Origin: Chloroflexota bacterium | Lineage (GTDB): Bacteria > Chloroflexota > Anaerolineae > Aggregatilineales > UBA2796 | Assembly (NCBI GenBank): GCA_021325095.1 | Contig: JAJPHV010000113.1 | Location: 1-64,000, forward strand | Reading direction: 5' to 3' | DNA: 64,000 nucleotides | Shown here: piece by piece, positions 15,779 through 23,964 of the stretch | Layout: each line of letters starts with the position of its first letter | How positions within the stretch are numbered: the stretch's first letter is position 1 | The notes under the pieces: generated by a model | What the model was told of the DNA's origin: nothing | What the model saw: the letters and a program-made list of their open reading frames with translations, nothing else | Databases searched by the model: none | Translations under genes and position numbers: made by a program

Positions 15779-17068
15779 ATGAAACGATTTTTTGTCCTTT
15801 TGAGCCTTTTGCTTGTCGTGAGCTTGTTAAGCAGTATGTCGGCCCCGGTTGCGCGGGCGGCTGCAACAGAGATCGTGTTCTACCAACGGGGTTACGTCAA
15901 GGGCGGTGACGTTTCCTCCATCAACACCGACAAAGCCGTCGAACTCTTCCAGCAAAAATTCCCGAACTACAGCGTGAAAGTGGTGGGCATCCCCTGGACG
16001 GACGAGGGCACGGCCAAGCTCGAAGCGGCTCTGACCGCTGGATCGGACATCAACGTCTTCCGCGTGACCAGCCTCGATCTGGGGCGCTACGTCAAAGAGG
16101 GCATTCTGTCGCCCATCGACGACTACCTGACCGACGAGGACAAGAAAGACTTTTTCGAGAGCGGCTTCAGTGTCGTTACGTATGATGGCAAGAAGTGGGC
16201 CTGGCCGCTGTGGGTCACGGCCATTTCCATCATGGCAAATAAGGACTACTTCAAGGAGCGCGGCGTTGACATCCCCACGCTGGATAAGCCCTGGACGTGG
16301 GATCAGTTTGTCGAAGCGGCAAAGAAACTGACCTTCAAGAAGGACGATGGCACGCAGGTCTATGGCTTCACCGCGGCTGGCAAGCTCGGCACGCGCGCCT
16401 ACGATCCGCTGTTCTACATTGACGGCGGGCGGATGGTCAGCGAGGACGGCACGAAGTTCATCCAGAACGAGCCGAAGGGCGTGTCTGCGCTGCAAAAGAT
16501 CGCCGATCTGGCACTGGTGCATAAGGTGACGCCGCCCGACTTCGGCCTGAGCGACCAGCTTACGGCGCGGGCACAGTTTAAGGACAACAAGACCGTCGCC
16601 ATGCTCATGGAGCCGCCGGGCTTCATCCCCGATCTGGAAAAGGCCAACTTCCCGTTCGCTATCCTGCCGGTTCCGGTAGGCGAACTGGGCAAACCTGTAA
16701 CGACGGGCGCCTTCGGTCTGTATGCGGTGGTGGACACGAAAGACCCGGAGAAATTGAAGGCCGCGCACGAATTTGCCAAATGGCTGACAGGCAGCGAGGT
16801 CGGCAAGGAGGTGCAGGGCTATCAGCTTGCGCCTGGGCTGCGCCGCAGCAACGTGGCCTACGCCACGACGCCGGAGCGAGCCGTCATCGCCAAGATGGTC
16901 GAGTTCGGCATATATGAGGTTCCGCAGGCCATTCCGGCTGAACTGCAAGCCAACTATACGGCAGCCCTTCAGGCAGCTATCCTGGGCCAGAAGACCGCCA
17001 AGCAAGCCCTGGACGACATTGCACCGGAATATCAGAAGGTGCTGGACGATCTGCACAAGGCCAAGTGA
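15779..17068 (+). CDS. Sugar ABC importer substrate-binding protein, family 1
   Basis: A 429-residue exported protein with a signal peptide of about 27 residues (MKRFFVLLSLLLVVSLL ... APVARAA). The mature part is a family-1 solute-binding fold (TDKAVELFQQKFPNYSVKVV, KPWTWDQFVEAAKKLTF, AHEFAKWLTGSEVGKEVQ). It captures mono- or oligosaccharides for the two permeases downstream. It has no lipobox cysteine. An AGGGAGA stretch lies shortly before the ATG. No ATPase gene follows, so a shared MsmK/MalK-type ATPase encoded elsewhere is expected. Confidence 0.92.
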   Translation: MKRFFVLLSLLLVVSLLSSMSAPVARAAATEIVFYQRGYVKGGDVSSINTDKAVELFQQKFPNYSVKVVGIPWTDEGTAKLEAALTAGSDINVFRVTSLDLGRYVKEGILSPIDDYLTDEDKKDFFESGFSVVTYDGKKWAWPLWVTAISIMANKDYFKERGVDIPTLDKPWTWDQFVEAAKKLTFKKDDGTQVYGFTAAGKLGTRAYDPLFYIDGGRMVSEDGTKFIQNEPKGVSALQKIADLALVHKVTPPDFGLSDQLTARAQFKDNKTVAMLMEPPGFIPDLEKANFPFAILPVPVGELGKPVTTGAFGLYAVVDTKDPEKLKAAHEFAKWLTGSEVGKEVQGYQLAPGLRRSNVAYATTPERAVIAKMVEFGIYEVPQAIPAELQANYTAALQAAILGQKTAKQALDDIAPEYQKVLDDLHKAK

Positions 17069-17113
17069 TACCCGGTTGATCGTGTTGGCGGTGGACATCG
17101 ATCCAGCGTTGTT

Positions 17114-17135
17114 CAGCAGTCGTTTACGACTGCTG
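17114..17135 (+). terminator. Perfect hairpin between sugar-binding-protein and permease genes
   Basis: CAGCAGTCGT, two bases, then ACGACTGCTG form a perfect 10-bp stem in the 107-base gap. No T-run follows. It probably protects the upstream mRNA end or partially terminates, raising binding-protein levels over permease levels. Confidence 0.6.
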
Positions 17136-17175
17136 GCGAGTCCGCCGCCTGTGCTTCCTTTCAGGATGCCGCCGC

Positions 17176-18084
17176 GTGATTAGCTCCCGCCTCCAACCCA
17201 CAGGCCGCCGTCTGCTCGCTTTCTGGAATCGCCACAAGTGGAGCTATTTCTTCATCCTGCCCAGCATGACGCTCTTTTTCGTCTTCGTGGCCTACCCGGT
17301 GGCGCAGGCGTTCCTACTTTCGTTTCAGAAGGTCAGCCTGCGCAGCCGCGAATGGGTGGGTTTCGCTAACTTCGAGTTCCTCTGGAATAGCGCCCTTTTC
17401 CAGAAGTCGCTGGTCAACACGTTCATCTATGCGTTCTTTGTGGTCGTGTCCTGGACGTTCACGTCGCTGCTGGTGGCGGTCATGCTCCAGCCCTTCCACA
17501 ATCGCATCCGGGCGCTGTTTCGAGGAGCCTTCTATCTGCCCTACGTGACCAGCATCATCGTCACCTCGCTGGTGTGGCTGTGGATTTTCCAGCCAGATTA
17601 CGGGGTGCTCAACTACCTGTTGAGTCTCGTGGGCATCCCGCGTGTGCTGTGGCTGCAAGACCCGCGTATTGCCCTGTGGAGCATCGTGTTGAGCACCATT
17701 GCAGTTGTGCCGGGAACAGGTGTTGTGCTCTATTCGGCGGCGCTTGGGGCGATTCCGGCAGAGTATTACGAAGCGGCGGCGGTGGAGGGCGCAACCGCGT
17801 TCGACAAGCTGTTCCACATCACCTTTCCGCTGCTCAGGCCCACGACACTCTATCTGGTCGTTATCTACACCATCGCGGGCTTCCAGATTTTTGAACGGGT
17901 GTACGTCATGACAGGCGGCGGGCCGGTCAACGCGACCATGACGCTGGTGCAACTGATCTACCGCACCGCCTTCAACGACTTTAACTTCGGGCGGGCCAGC
18001 GCCGAATCGCTGGTGCTATTTGCCATTGTCGCGTTCTTTGCCTTCGCCCAGTTCAGATTGCTTCGCAGTGACTTTGAGTATTGA
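17176..18084 (+). CDS. Sugar ABC importer permease, MalF/UgpA type
   Basis: A 302-residue inner-membrane protein with about six transmembrane helices starting at residue 21. The EAA loop reads YEAAAVEGATAFDKLFHITFP, the ATPase contact of the MalF class. It begins at a GTG (17176) preceded by AGGA. With the next gene it forms the channel for the family-1 binding protein. Confidence 0.92.
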   Translation: MISSRLQPTGRRLLAFWNRHKWSYFFILPSMTLFFVFVAYPVAQAFLLSFQKVSLRSREWVGFANFEFLWNSALFQKSLVNTFIYAFFVVVSWTFTSLLVAVMLQPFHNRIRALFRGAFYLPYVTSIIVTSLVWLWIFQPDYGVLNYLLSLVGIPRVLWLQDPRIALWSIVLSTIAVVPGTGVVLYSAALGAIPAEYYEAAAVEGATAFDKLFHITFPLLRPTTLYLVVIYTIAGFQIFERVYVMTGGGPVNATMTLVQLIYRTAFNDFNFGRASAESLVLFAIVAFFAFAQFRLLRSDFEY

Positions 18085-18097
18085 GCCGGAGCGTTGA

Positions 18098-19024
18098 ATG
18101 TCCGTCAAGGCAGTCAGGCAATTGCGCACGCTCGCCACACCTGCCGGAACCAGACCCGATCTGGCAAAGGTTTTTATCCTGGTCGTGCTGACAATCACGG
18201 CCTTGATCAGCCTCTTCCCGCTGTACTGGGTCTTTGCCACCGCGCTCACGCCCGCCCAATCGACCATCAAGCTGCCACCGGAACTGATTCCGAGCCAGCC
18301 GACCCTTCAAAACTTCGTGGAGATCAGCAAGGCGGGCGGGACAACTCAGGTCACAGTACCCGGATTGGCCGAACCGGTGGGGATTCCGCGTGTCTACCTG
18401 TGGCTGTTCAACACGACGGTCTACGCGCTGCTCAGTACGGCCATTCACCTGCTGTTCGACTCGATGGCCGCCTATTCCTTCGCCAAGCGCAAATTCCCCG
18501 GCTCCAATCTGTTCTTCTGGCTGATCCTGTCCGCGATCATGATTCCGCCGCAGGTCACACTCGTGCCGCTCTATTTGATGATCACGCAGTTGCGGCTCAT
18601 TAATACTTTCCTGGGACTGCTCCTGCCGGGGTTGGCGGACGTGGTTGGCATCTTTCTGCTCAAGCAATACATGCAGACGCTGCCCTCGGAACTGGAAGAA
18701 GCGGCACGCATCGACGGCGCATCGGAGTGGGGCATCTACAGACGCATCATTCTCCCGCTGTCGGTTCCGGCACTGGCGGTGACAGCCATCTTTGCCTTTC
18801 AGCGCTACTGGAATAACTTTCTGTGGCCGCTGGTCGTCGCCCAGGACCCGGACATGTTTACGCTTCAGGTAGGGCTGTCTTACATCCAGAACGGGGAATT
18901 CGGCACGAATTACGGCCTGCTCATGTCCGGCGCGGCCCTCTCCGCAATCCCCATGATCGTCTTCTTCTTTGCCTTTCAACGTTACTTCGTGCAGGGACTT
19001 CGGATCGGCGCGGTCAAGGGATGA
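18098..19024 (+). CDS. Sugar ABC importer permease, MalG/UgpE type
   Basis: A 308-residue permease. It has six predicted membrane segments, the characteristic opening LISLFPLYWVFATALTPA, and the EAA loop ELEEAARIDGASEWGIYRRI. There is an extended external loop after the first helix (residues 55-105). It starts 13 bases after the MalF-type stop and completes the sugar channel. Confidence 0.93.
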   Translation: MSVKAVRQLRTLATPAGTRPDLAKVFILVVLTITALISLFPLYWVFATALTPAQSTIKLPPELIPSQPTLQNFVEISKAGGTTQVTVPGLAEPVGIPRVYLWLFNTTVYALLSTAIHLLFDSMAAYSFAKRKFPGSNLFFWLILSAIMIPPQVTLVPLYLMITQLRLINTFLGLLLPGLADVVGIFLLKQYMQTLPSELEEAARIDGASEWGIYRRIILPLSVPALAVTAIFAFQRYWNNFLWPLVVAQDPDMFTLQVGLSYIQNGEFGTNYGLLMSGAALSAIPMIVFFFAFQRYFVQGLRIGAVKG

Positions 19025-19078
19025 GCATTGAACTGACCCCCGACCTCGCTCCGCGAACAGAGAGGGAACTAGAAGATT

Positions 19079-20062
19079 ATGCCCGAACTCACGTTCATCG
19101 AAGCGATCCGCAGCGCGATGGCCGACGCACTGGCCGACGATCCCGACGTATTCATCCTGGGTGAGGACGTGGGCCTCAAGGGCGGCGTGTTCCTGGCAAC
19201 CGACGGTCTGTACCAGCGGTACGGCGCGAAACGGGTGATCGACACGCCCATTGCCGAGATTTCAATTGTCGGGATGGCGATTGGCGCGGCGCTGCACGGC
19301 CTCAAACCCATCGCTGAAATCCAGTTTGCGGACTACATTCACCCGGCCATTGACCAGATCATCAACGAGGCGGCCAAGTTCCGCTATCGCTCCAACGGCG
19401 ATTGGAGTTGCCCGATTGTGGTACGCGCGCCGTTCGGGGCGGGTATACATGGCGGACTGTACCATTCACAGAGCAGCGAAGCACTCTTCACCAGCACGCC
19501 AGGCCTCAAAGTCGTGATCCCCTCTACACCCTACGACGCGAAGGGTCTGCTCATCGCCGCCATCCGCGATCCCGATCCGGTCATCTTTTTTGAACACAAG
19601 CAGCTTTACCGCTCACAGCGGGGCGAGGTTCCGGCGAGTGTGTATACGGTTCCCCTGGGCAGCGCCGCCATCCGGCGAACAGGCACGGACATCAGCCTCT
19701 ATACCTATGGCTTAATGGCGCACTACAGCCTGACTGCCGCCGCGCAGGTGGCTGCCGATGGCATCAGCGTCGAGGTGATCGACCTGCGCACGCTGTACCC
19801 GCTGGACAGGGCGCTGATCCTGGAGTCGGTCAAGAAGACAGGCAAAGCGCTGATCGTCCACGAGGACAACCTGACGGGCGGTGTCGGCGGTGAGATCAGC
19901 GCGATCATCGCGGAACACGCTTTCGAGTACCTGGATGGCCCCGTGCGCCGTCTGGCCTCGCCGGACGTGCCCGCCGTTGCCTTCAGCGACGACCTTGAAG
20001 CCCACTATATGCTCAACCCGGACAAAATCGCCGCTGCGATCCGCGATCTGGCGGCGTATTGA
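19079..20062 (+). CDS. 2-oxoacid dehydrogenase E1 component, beta subunit (orphan)
   Basis: A 327-residue thiamine-diphosphate enzyme subunit. The pyrimidine-binding domain opens with MPELTFIEAIRSAMADALAD, FILGEDVGLKGG and RVIDTPIAEISIVGMAIGAA, including the conserved Glu that activates thiamine diphosphate. The C-terminal transketolase-like domain contains VEVIDLRTLYPLD and HEDNLTGGVGGEI. Such subunits pair with an E1-alpha chain in pyruvate, branched-chain or acetoin dehydrogenase complexes, but no alpha, E2 or E3 gene is next to it. It follows the sugar permease by 54 bases in the same direction, so it may be co-transcribed with the importer. Confidence 0.9.
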   Translation: MPELTFIEAIRSAMADALADDPDVFILGEDVGLKGGVFLATDGLYQRYGAKRVIDTPIAEISIVGMAIGAALHGLKPIAEIQFADYIHPAIDQIINEAAKFRYRSNGDWSCPIVVRAPFGAGIHGGLYHSQSSEALFTSTPGLKVVIPSTPYDAKGLLIAAIRDPDPVIFFEHKQLYRSQRGEVPASVYTVPLGSAAIRRTGTDISLYTYGLMAHYSLTAAAQVAADGISVEVIDLRTLYPLDRALILESVKKTGKALIVHEDNLTGGVGGEISAIIAEHAFEYLDGPVRRLASPDVPAVAFSDDLEAHYMLNPDKIAAAIRDLAAY

Positions 20063-20095
20063 TCAGTTCTCCGCATCTCCTTTGGGCCTGACGCT

Positions 20096-22138
20096 CTAGA
20101 AGAACGCCCCGTCCGCCGGAAGCGCCGTCCGATCCGCCGGAAGGTGCTGCCGCGCTTCGGGGCGGGCCGTCGCCAGCAGGATTTGCACCTGCGCGCCATA
20201 TTCCTGGTGAATACGGGCAATGTCCTGGGCCATCGCCGCGAAGTCTGCCTCGTCCACTTCCGCCGTGCCGGGCGTGTCGATGATCAGGAAGCCGGGATGT
20301 TTGCCCAACCCGGTGCGCACCCGGAGCAGCATCAGCGCCAGATGGAAGGCGACTTTGAATTTCACCCGCTCGCTGCGCGCCAGGTCGTTGTGGCCGATCT
20401 GCATCCCGCCCTGTTGTAGGCGCACATAGCGCTTCTCGTCGATCAACACCTTTTCCAGGTCGGGCACGCCGAATTGCGTGGCGAGTCTGGTCGCCAGGCT
20501 GCCAAGCTGCGCGAATAGCGCCTCATTGCTGGCGAAGGCCGCCTCGTCGGCGATCTCGGCTGCCGTCTGGAGAATGACGTTCCAGCGCGCGGCAGTGGCG
20601 ACTTCCTGCTGTTCGGCCTCCATCTCCGCCAGGCTGCGTTGAAGCTGCTCCAACTGGCCGTCGATCTGCCCTTTGCGCACCAGCAAGTTGGCATAGGTCA
20701 TTTTGAAGCCGTCGCGCGCCTGCTGAACGCTGCTTTCCAGTTCGCGGCCAAGCCGCGCCGATTCTTCGCGGCTGATGTCCAGGCGCTGCTGGCAATCGGC
20801 GATGTCCTGTTGCACCCGGCGGAGCGAAGCCCGCAGCGCTGCGATCTCCTGGTCGCGTTCGCGCTGGATCACTCTGGCGTCGCCCTGGGTGCGCGTGCGC
20901 TGAATGGGCTGCGTGCAGACGTGGCAGGTGTGCGCCTGGCGCTCCATGATGAGGCGGTCTTGCGCGTCCACCGGCGACTCGCAGTGTGGGCAGCGCACCA
21001 CGACCAGGCTGTTGATCAGGTATTCGACCTCGGCCTGTTCCTGAGCCGCGATCTTCTCCCGCTCCGCTTCCAATATTTCGTGCTCGATGGCGCTGTGCTG
21101 CGCTTCAAGCGCGGCCAATTCCTGGGCGAACTGATTTTGCTCGGCCAGCAGCGCGGCGCGGCGCTCCCGCTTGGCGACGAGCAAGCTATCGGCCTCCACC
21201 GGGGCCTGTTCCTGATCCATGACCTGGATGTTCTGTTCCACCTCGGCGCGTTCGCGTTCGAGGGCCGCGATCTGCTCGTTGACGCTGCTCTCCCTGCCGC
21301 TGACGCGGGCGCGTGCCCGTGCGTAGGCTTCTTTGGCGAAATCGGCCTGCACCTGGATTTCCGAGACAGCTCTGGATTGCTCGACGCCGAGCATCATTTC
21401 CAGAATCTTGCGATCCTGCCTTCCATAGCCTTTGGTGGGATCGATGATCAGATCGTCGTAGGAGTCGTCCTCGATGTGGATAGCGTGCGCGTAGGTGCGC
21501 CAGGTGGTGCTGTGCGCGTGCAGATCGGGGTCATCCTTTTCGGCGCTGTGGGCCGTCCAGCGCAGTGTGGTAATGCCCAGGTGCTGCATAAAGAACACGT
21601 CAATCGCCTCGCGCATTTCGTCGCGGCTCTCAAAGAGTGTGACCGGCTCCACTCTGCCGAGATCGATCTGGTCGAAGGCCAGGAAACCGCGATATACGCC
21701 GCCCGACACGCCCTCATTGGTGCGTGAAACGCGGCTGGTGAACTGCTCCTCGCCAACAGAGAACTGCACCAGCACGTCGCGCAGCCAGGGGCGGACGCGC
21801 TTCGGGATGCCGCTGTCGGAGCCAGTCAGCGCCCACAAGATGCTGTTCAGGATGGTCGATTTGCCCGTGCCGTTGCTGCCCACCCAAGCCCACAGCCCGG
21901 AGCCGAGCGCACGGGAGTACTTGAAAGGTTCGGCGCTGCCATCGGCACGGCGCTTTTCCCCGATGAGCGTGACGTGGTGGACGATCAGCCGGCCCTGCGG
22001 CGTGGGTGAGGTATCGCGCAGGCATTCGTCGATGCCGGTGTCAGTCAGCACGTCGCGCACCAGTTCAGGCGTTATATCAGGGTGATCTGGCACGACGCGC
22101 CGCGCCGTTTCCAGGACGAGTCTCTCAAAGGTCAGCAT
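20096..22138 (-). CDS. Rad50/SMC-like AAA ATPase with zinc hook (possible ABC-3C type conflict ATPase)
   Basis: About 680 residues from the ATG at 22138 (GGAG upstream; a TTG at 22153 would add five). After about 80 N-terminal residues comes Walker A GSNGTGKST (about residues 87-95). Long charged coiled coils (about 265-380 and 415-520) flank a zinc-hook pair, CPHC (383-386) and CHVC (405-408), as in Rad50. The C-terminal ATPase lobe has a degenerate signature (ARSERVKFKVAF) and Walker B GFLIIDTPG near 616-624, followed by AEVDEAD. The gene overlaps its upstream partner by 14 bases. Architecture and pairing resemble ABC three-component (ABC-3C) conflict systems, not the standard Mre11-Rad50 pair, since no nuclease gene is adjacent. 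That assignment is inference. Confidence 0.8.
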   Translation of the reverse strand: MLTFERLVLETARRVVPDHPDITPELVRDVLTDTGIDECLRDTSPTPQGRLIVHHVTLIGEKRRADGSAEPFKYSRALGSGLWAWVGSNGTGKSTILNSILWALTGSDSGIPKRVRPWLRDVLVQFSVGEEQFTSRVSRTNEGVSGGVYRGFLAFDQIDLGRVEPVTLFESRDEMREAIDVFFMQHLGITTLRWTAHSAEKDDPDLHAHSTTWRTYAHAIHIEDDSYDDLIIDPTKGYGRQDRKILEMMLGVEQSRAVSEIQVQADFAKEAYARARARVSGRESSVNEQIAALERERAEVEQNIQVMDQEQAPVEADSLLVAKRERRAALLAEQNQFAQELAALEAQHSAIEHEILEAEREKIAAQEQAEVEYLINSLVVVRCPHCESPVDAQDRLIMERQAHTCHVCTQPIQRTRTQGDARVIQRERDQEIAALRASLRRVQQDIADCQQRLDISREESARLGRELESSVQQARDGFKMTYANLLVRKGQIDGQLEQLQRSLAEMEAEQQEVATAARWNVILQTAAEIADEAAFASNEALFAQLGSLATRLATQFGVPDLEKVLIDEKRYVRLQQGGMQIGHNDLARSERVKFKVAFHLALMLLRVRTGLGKHPGFLIIDTPGTAEVDEADFAAMAQDIARIHQEYGAQVQILLATARPEARQHLPADRTALPADGAFF

Positions 22139-22820
22139 AGCGATTCGCTCCAAAGCGGCGCTGGATGTGCGGAACGAGAGCCGACACCGCCACCATCGCC
22201 GGAGTCAGATCGGGCGCAAGGTAGGTCATGACGTTCAGATCGTACTGTTCCAGCACCGGGAAAAAGGCGGCAACAGCCTCACATTGCAGGCGATACCAGT
22301 CAAAGGTCGGGCAGGTATCGAGGATTTGCTGCACCAGATTGACCCCCTCCGCTTCGAGGATAATCAGGTGCGTATGGCTGCGGGAGCGGACGAACGATGG
22401 GCGATCACTGACCAGGGCGCGGCTGGTCAGGAAACTGAGCGGGTGATCAAAATCCTCGAAGATGTGGTAGGGTGCGCCGGGCAACATGACGCGGCGCGTG
22501 TCGGCCTGGTTGTCCTCCAAGCTGCGCTCGATTGTGTCTCGAAGGATGTGTTTGCGATCTGCGAAGGCGTCCGGCGTCGCTGCATAAGCGTCGAGCAGCG
22601 CCAGCGCCAGATGCCCCGGTTCGCGCACCCAGAAATCGAACTGCTGCAAACGTTTCAGCGACTCGACCTGCCGCGCCTGGCCTTCCAGCAGGCTCGAAAT
22701 GGGCTGACCGCAATAATAGAGGACGATCAGCAGGCGGGCGACCTGCCGCTCAAAATAGTTAGCAGTAGTGATGGACGACACATCGCTTTCAGTGATGATT
22801 AAGGGTTGGATTTTGTCCAA
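22125..22820 (-). CDS. Small partner protein of the zinc-hook ATPase (middle-component-like)
   Basis: A 231-residue cytoplasmic protein of no family I can name with certainty. The start is a TTG at 22820 with a well-placed GAGGT. Residues 20-70 (YFERQVARLLIVLYYCGQPI, then LKRLQQFDFWVREPGHLAL) resemble the winged-helix segment with a (K)LxxLDFxxRxP signature that I recall for middle-component proteins of ABC-3C systems. The rest is mixed alpha/beta with SRSHTHLIILEAEGVNLVQQ. It overlaps the ATPase start, so the two are translationally coupled. It would be expected to connect the ATPase to an effector, but no effector gene is adjacent. Confidence 0.6.
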   Translation of the reverse strand: MDKIQPLIITESDVSSITTANYFERQVARLLIVLYYCGQPISSLLEGQARQVESLKRLQQFDFWVREPGHLALALLDAYAATPDAFADRKHILRDTIERSLEDNQADTRRVMLPGAPYHIFEDFDHPLSFLTSRALVSDRPSFVRSRSHTHLIILEAEGVNLVQQILDTCPTFDWYRLQCEAVAAFFPVLEQYDLNVMTYLAPDLTPAMVAVSALVPHIQRRFGANRYADL

Positions 22821-23088
22821 TAGTGACCTCGTATGAACGTCGGCCCAACATTATCGCCAATTTGGGAGAATCTGTACAGGCTGATCTGATCACCTGTTTA
22901 ACGGGCAAGATCAGGTGTAACGGTTATGTTAATAATGCGCGGTGATGCGAAGGCAGGCAAACATAGCACAGGCGTTCCAGGATGTCAAGGCGAGCTTGAT
23001 GCCCTGCGGCTTGAGCGGCAGGGCTGAGATTGCGAAGCCCCTGGCGGGGCTAAAGCCAATTCTGGACAAACGGTCAGGGCTTTCCAGG
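22821..23088. other. Intergenic region upstream of the ATPase module, with family B repeat
   Basis: This gap carries the promoter region of the leftward ATPase pair, although no convincing -35/-10 was found. It has a spaced CACCTG/CAGGTG inverted pair (22891-22896, 22912-22917) that may be an operator, and the palindromic family B repeat. No gene is seen. Confidence 0.5.
23001..23054. repeat. Family B palindromic repeat, copy B1
   Basis: Two consecutive hairpins: GCCCTGC ... GCAGGGC (23001-23024) and AGCCCC-TGGC-GGGGCT (23036-23051). The core from GCAGGGCTGAGATT to GGGGCTAAA recurs with few changes at 40662-40695. Confidence 0.75.
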
Positions 23089-23940
23089 TCACATCGCGGA
23101 CATCGTGATCTCGCGGCAGGTATTTCGGAGCCGCCCGATCCGCTCGATTTCCACCATCACCCTGTCGCCGTCGTGCAGCATCACCTTCGGGTTGCGGAAG
23201 TTGCCCACCCCGGCGGGTGTCCCGGTCAGAATGATGTCACCGGGGTAGAGCGTGAAGGCCCGCGAGGCGTAGGCAACTATGTTCTTCACATCAAAGATCA
23301 TCTGGGAGGTGCTGCTATTCTGCAATGCCTGACCGTTCACCTCGCAACGGATGGCAAGTTTTTGCGGATCGGGGATCTCGTGCGTTGTGACGATGACCGG
23401 CCCCAACGGACAGAATGTGTCCAGACTCTTGCCGCGCGTCCACTGTCCGTCACCGAATTGCAGATCGCGGGCACTCACGTCGTTGGCGCAGGTATAGCCA
23501 AACACGTAATTCAGCGCCGATTCGGGTGTGACAAGGCGCGTCTCCTGGCCGATCACGACGGCCAGTTCCGCCTCGTAATCGACGGCGTTGGTCAGGGCCG
23601 GGTCCCACTGGATCACGGTGTTGGGGCCGGTGATGGTGCTCGGAAACTTGGAGAAGATGAGCGGTTTTTCCGGCGGCTGCGCATTCTGCTCGCGGCAGTG
23701 ATCCATGTAGTTCAAGCCAATGGCGACGATCTTGCTCGGCTGTGTGATCGGCGCGAGGAAACGCAGATTATCGGCGGAGATGGTCTGGCCGTTACGGATG
23801 GACTTCTCCACGTAGGCCCAATCCGCATTCAGTACGTCCAGCATGTCGTGGGCAAACTCCACCCGACGCCAGTCGTCGTTCTCATTGGCTTGCGCGACCA
23901 CAACCGGGCTTTCATCAAGCAACACATAGGCGAAACGCAT
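23089..23940 (-). CDS. Fumarylacetoacetate hydrolase (FAH) family protein
   Basis: A 283-residue cytoplasmic enzyme. The FAH fold starts near residue 70 with IVAIGLNYMDHCREQN. The metal ligands are visible in VDYEAELAVVIG (Glu-x-Glu) and NDVSARDLQ (Asp). It ends in DIILTGTPAGVG, the usual active-site lid. Relatives act as fumarylpyruvate hydrolases, 2-hydroxyhepta-2,4-diene-1,7-dioate isomerases, or oxaloacetate tautomerases and decarboxylases in aromatic or organic acid catabolism. The substrate is not determinable here. A GAGGAA lies before the ATG. The secreted SH3b protein gene ends 25 bases upstream in the same direction. Confidence 0.9.
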   Translation of the reverse strand: MRFAYVLLDESPVVVAQANENDDWRRVEFAHDMLDVLNADWAYVEKSIRNGQTISADNLRFLAPITQPSKIVAIGLNYMDHCREQNAQPPEKPLIFSKFPSTITGPNTVIQWDPALTNAVDYEAELAVVIGQETRLVTPESALNYVFGYTCANDVSARDLQFGDGQWTRGKSLDTFCPLGPVIVTTHEIPDPQKLAIRCEVNGQALQNSSTSQMIFDVKNIVAYASRAFTLYPGDIILTGTPAGVGNFRNPKVMLHDGDRVMVEIERIGRLRNTCREITMSAM

Positions 23941-23964
23941 CAGAAGATTCCTCTATCATCAGGA

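Noticed and set aside
20096-22820. Canonical SbcC/SbcD (Rad50/Mre11) pair
   Set aside because: The ATPase is shorter than SbcC, its signature motif is degenerate, and the partner lacks every metallophosphoesterase motif. The metallophosphoesterase at 60927 is a distant CpdA-type enzyme.
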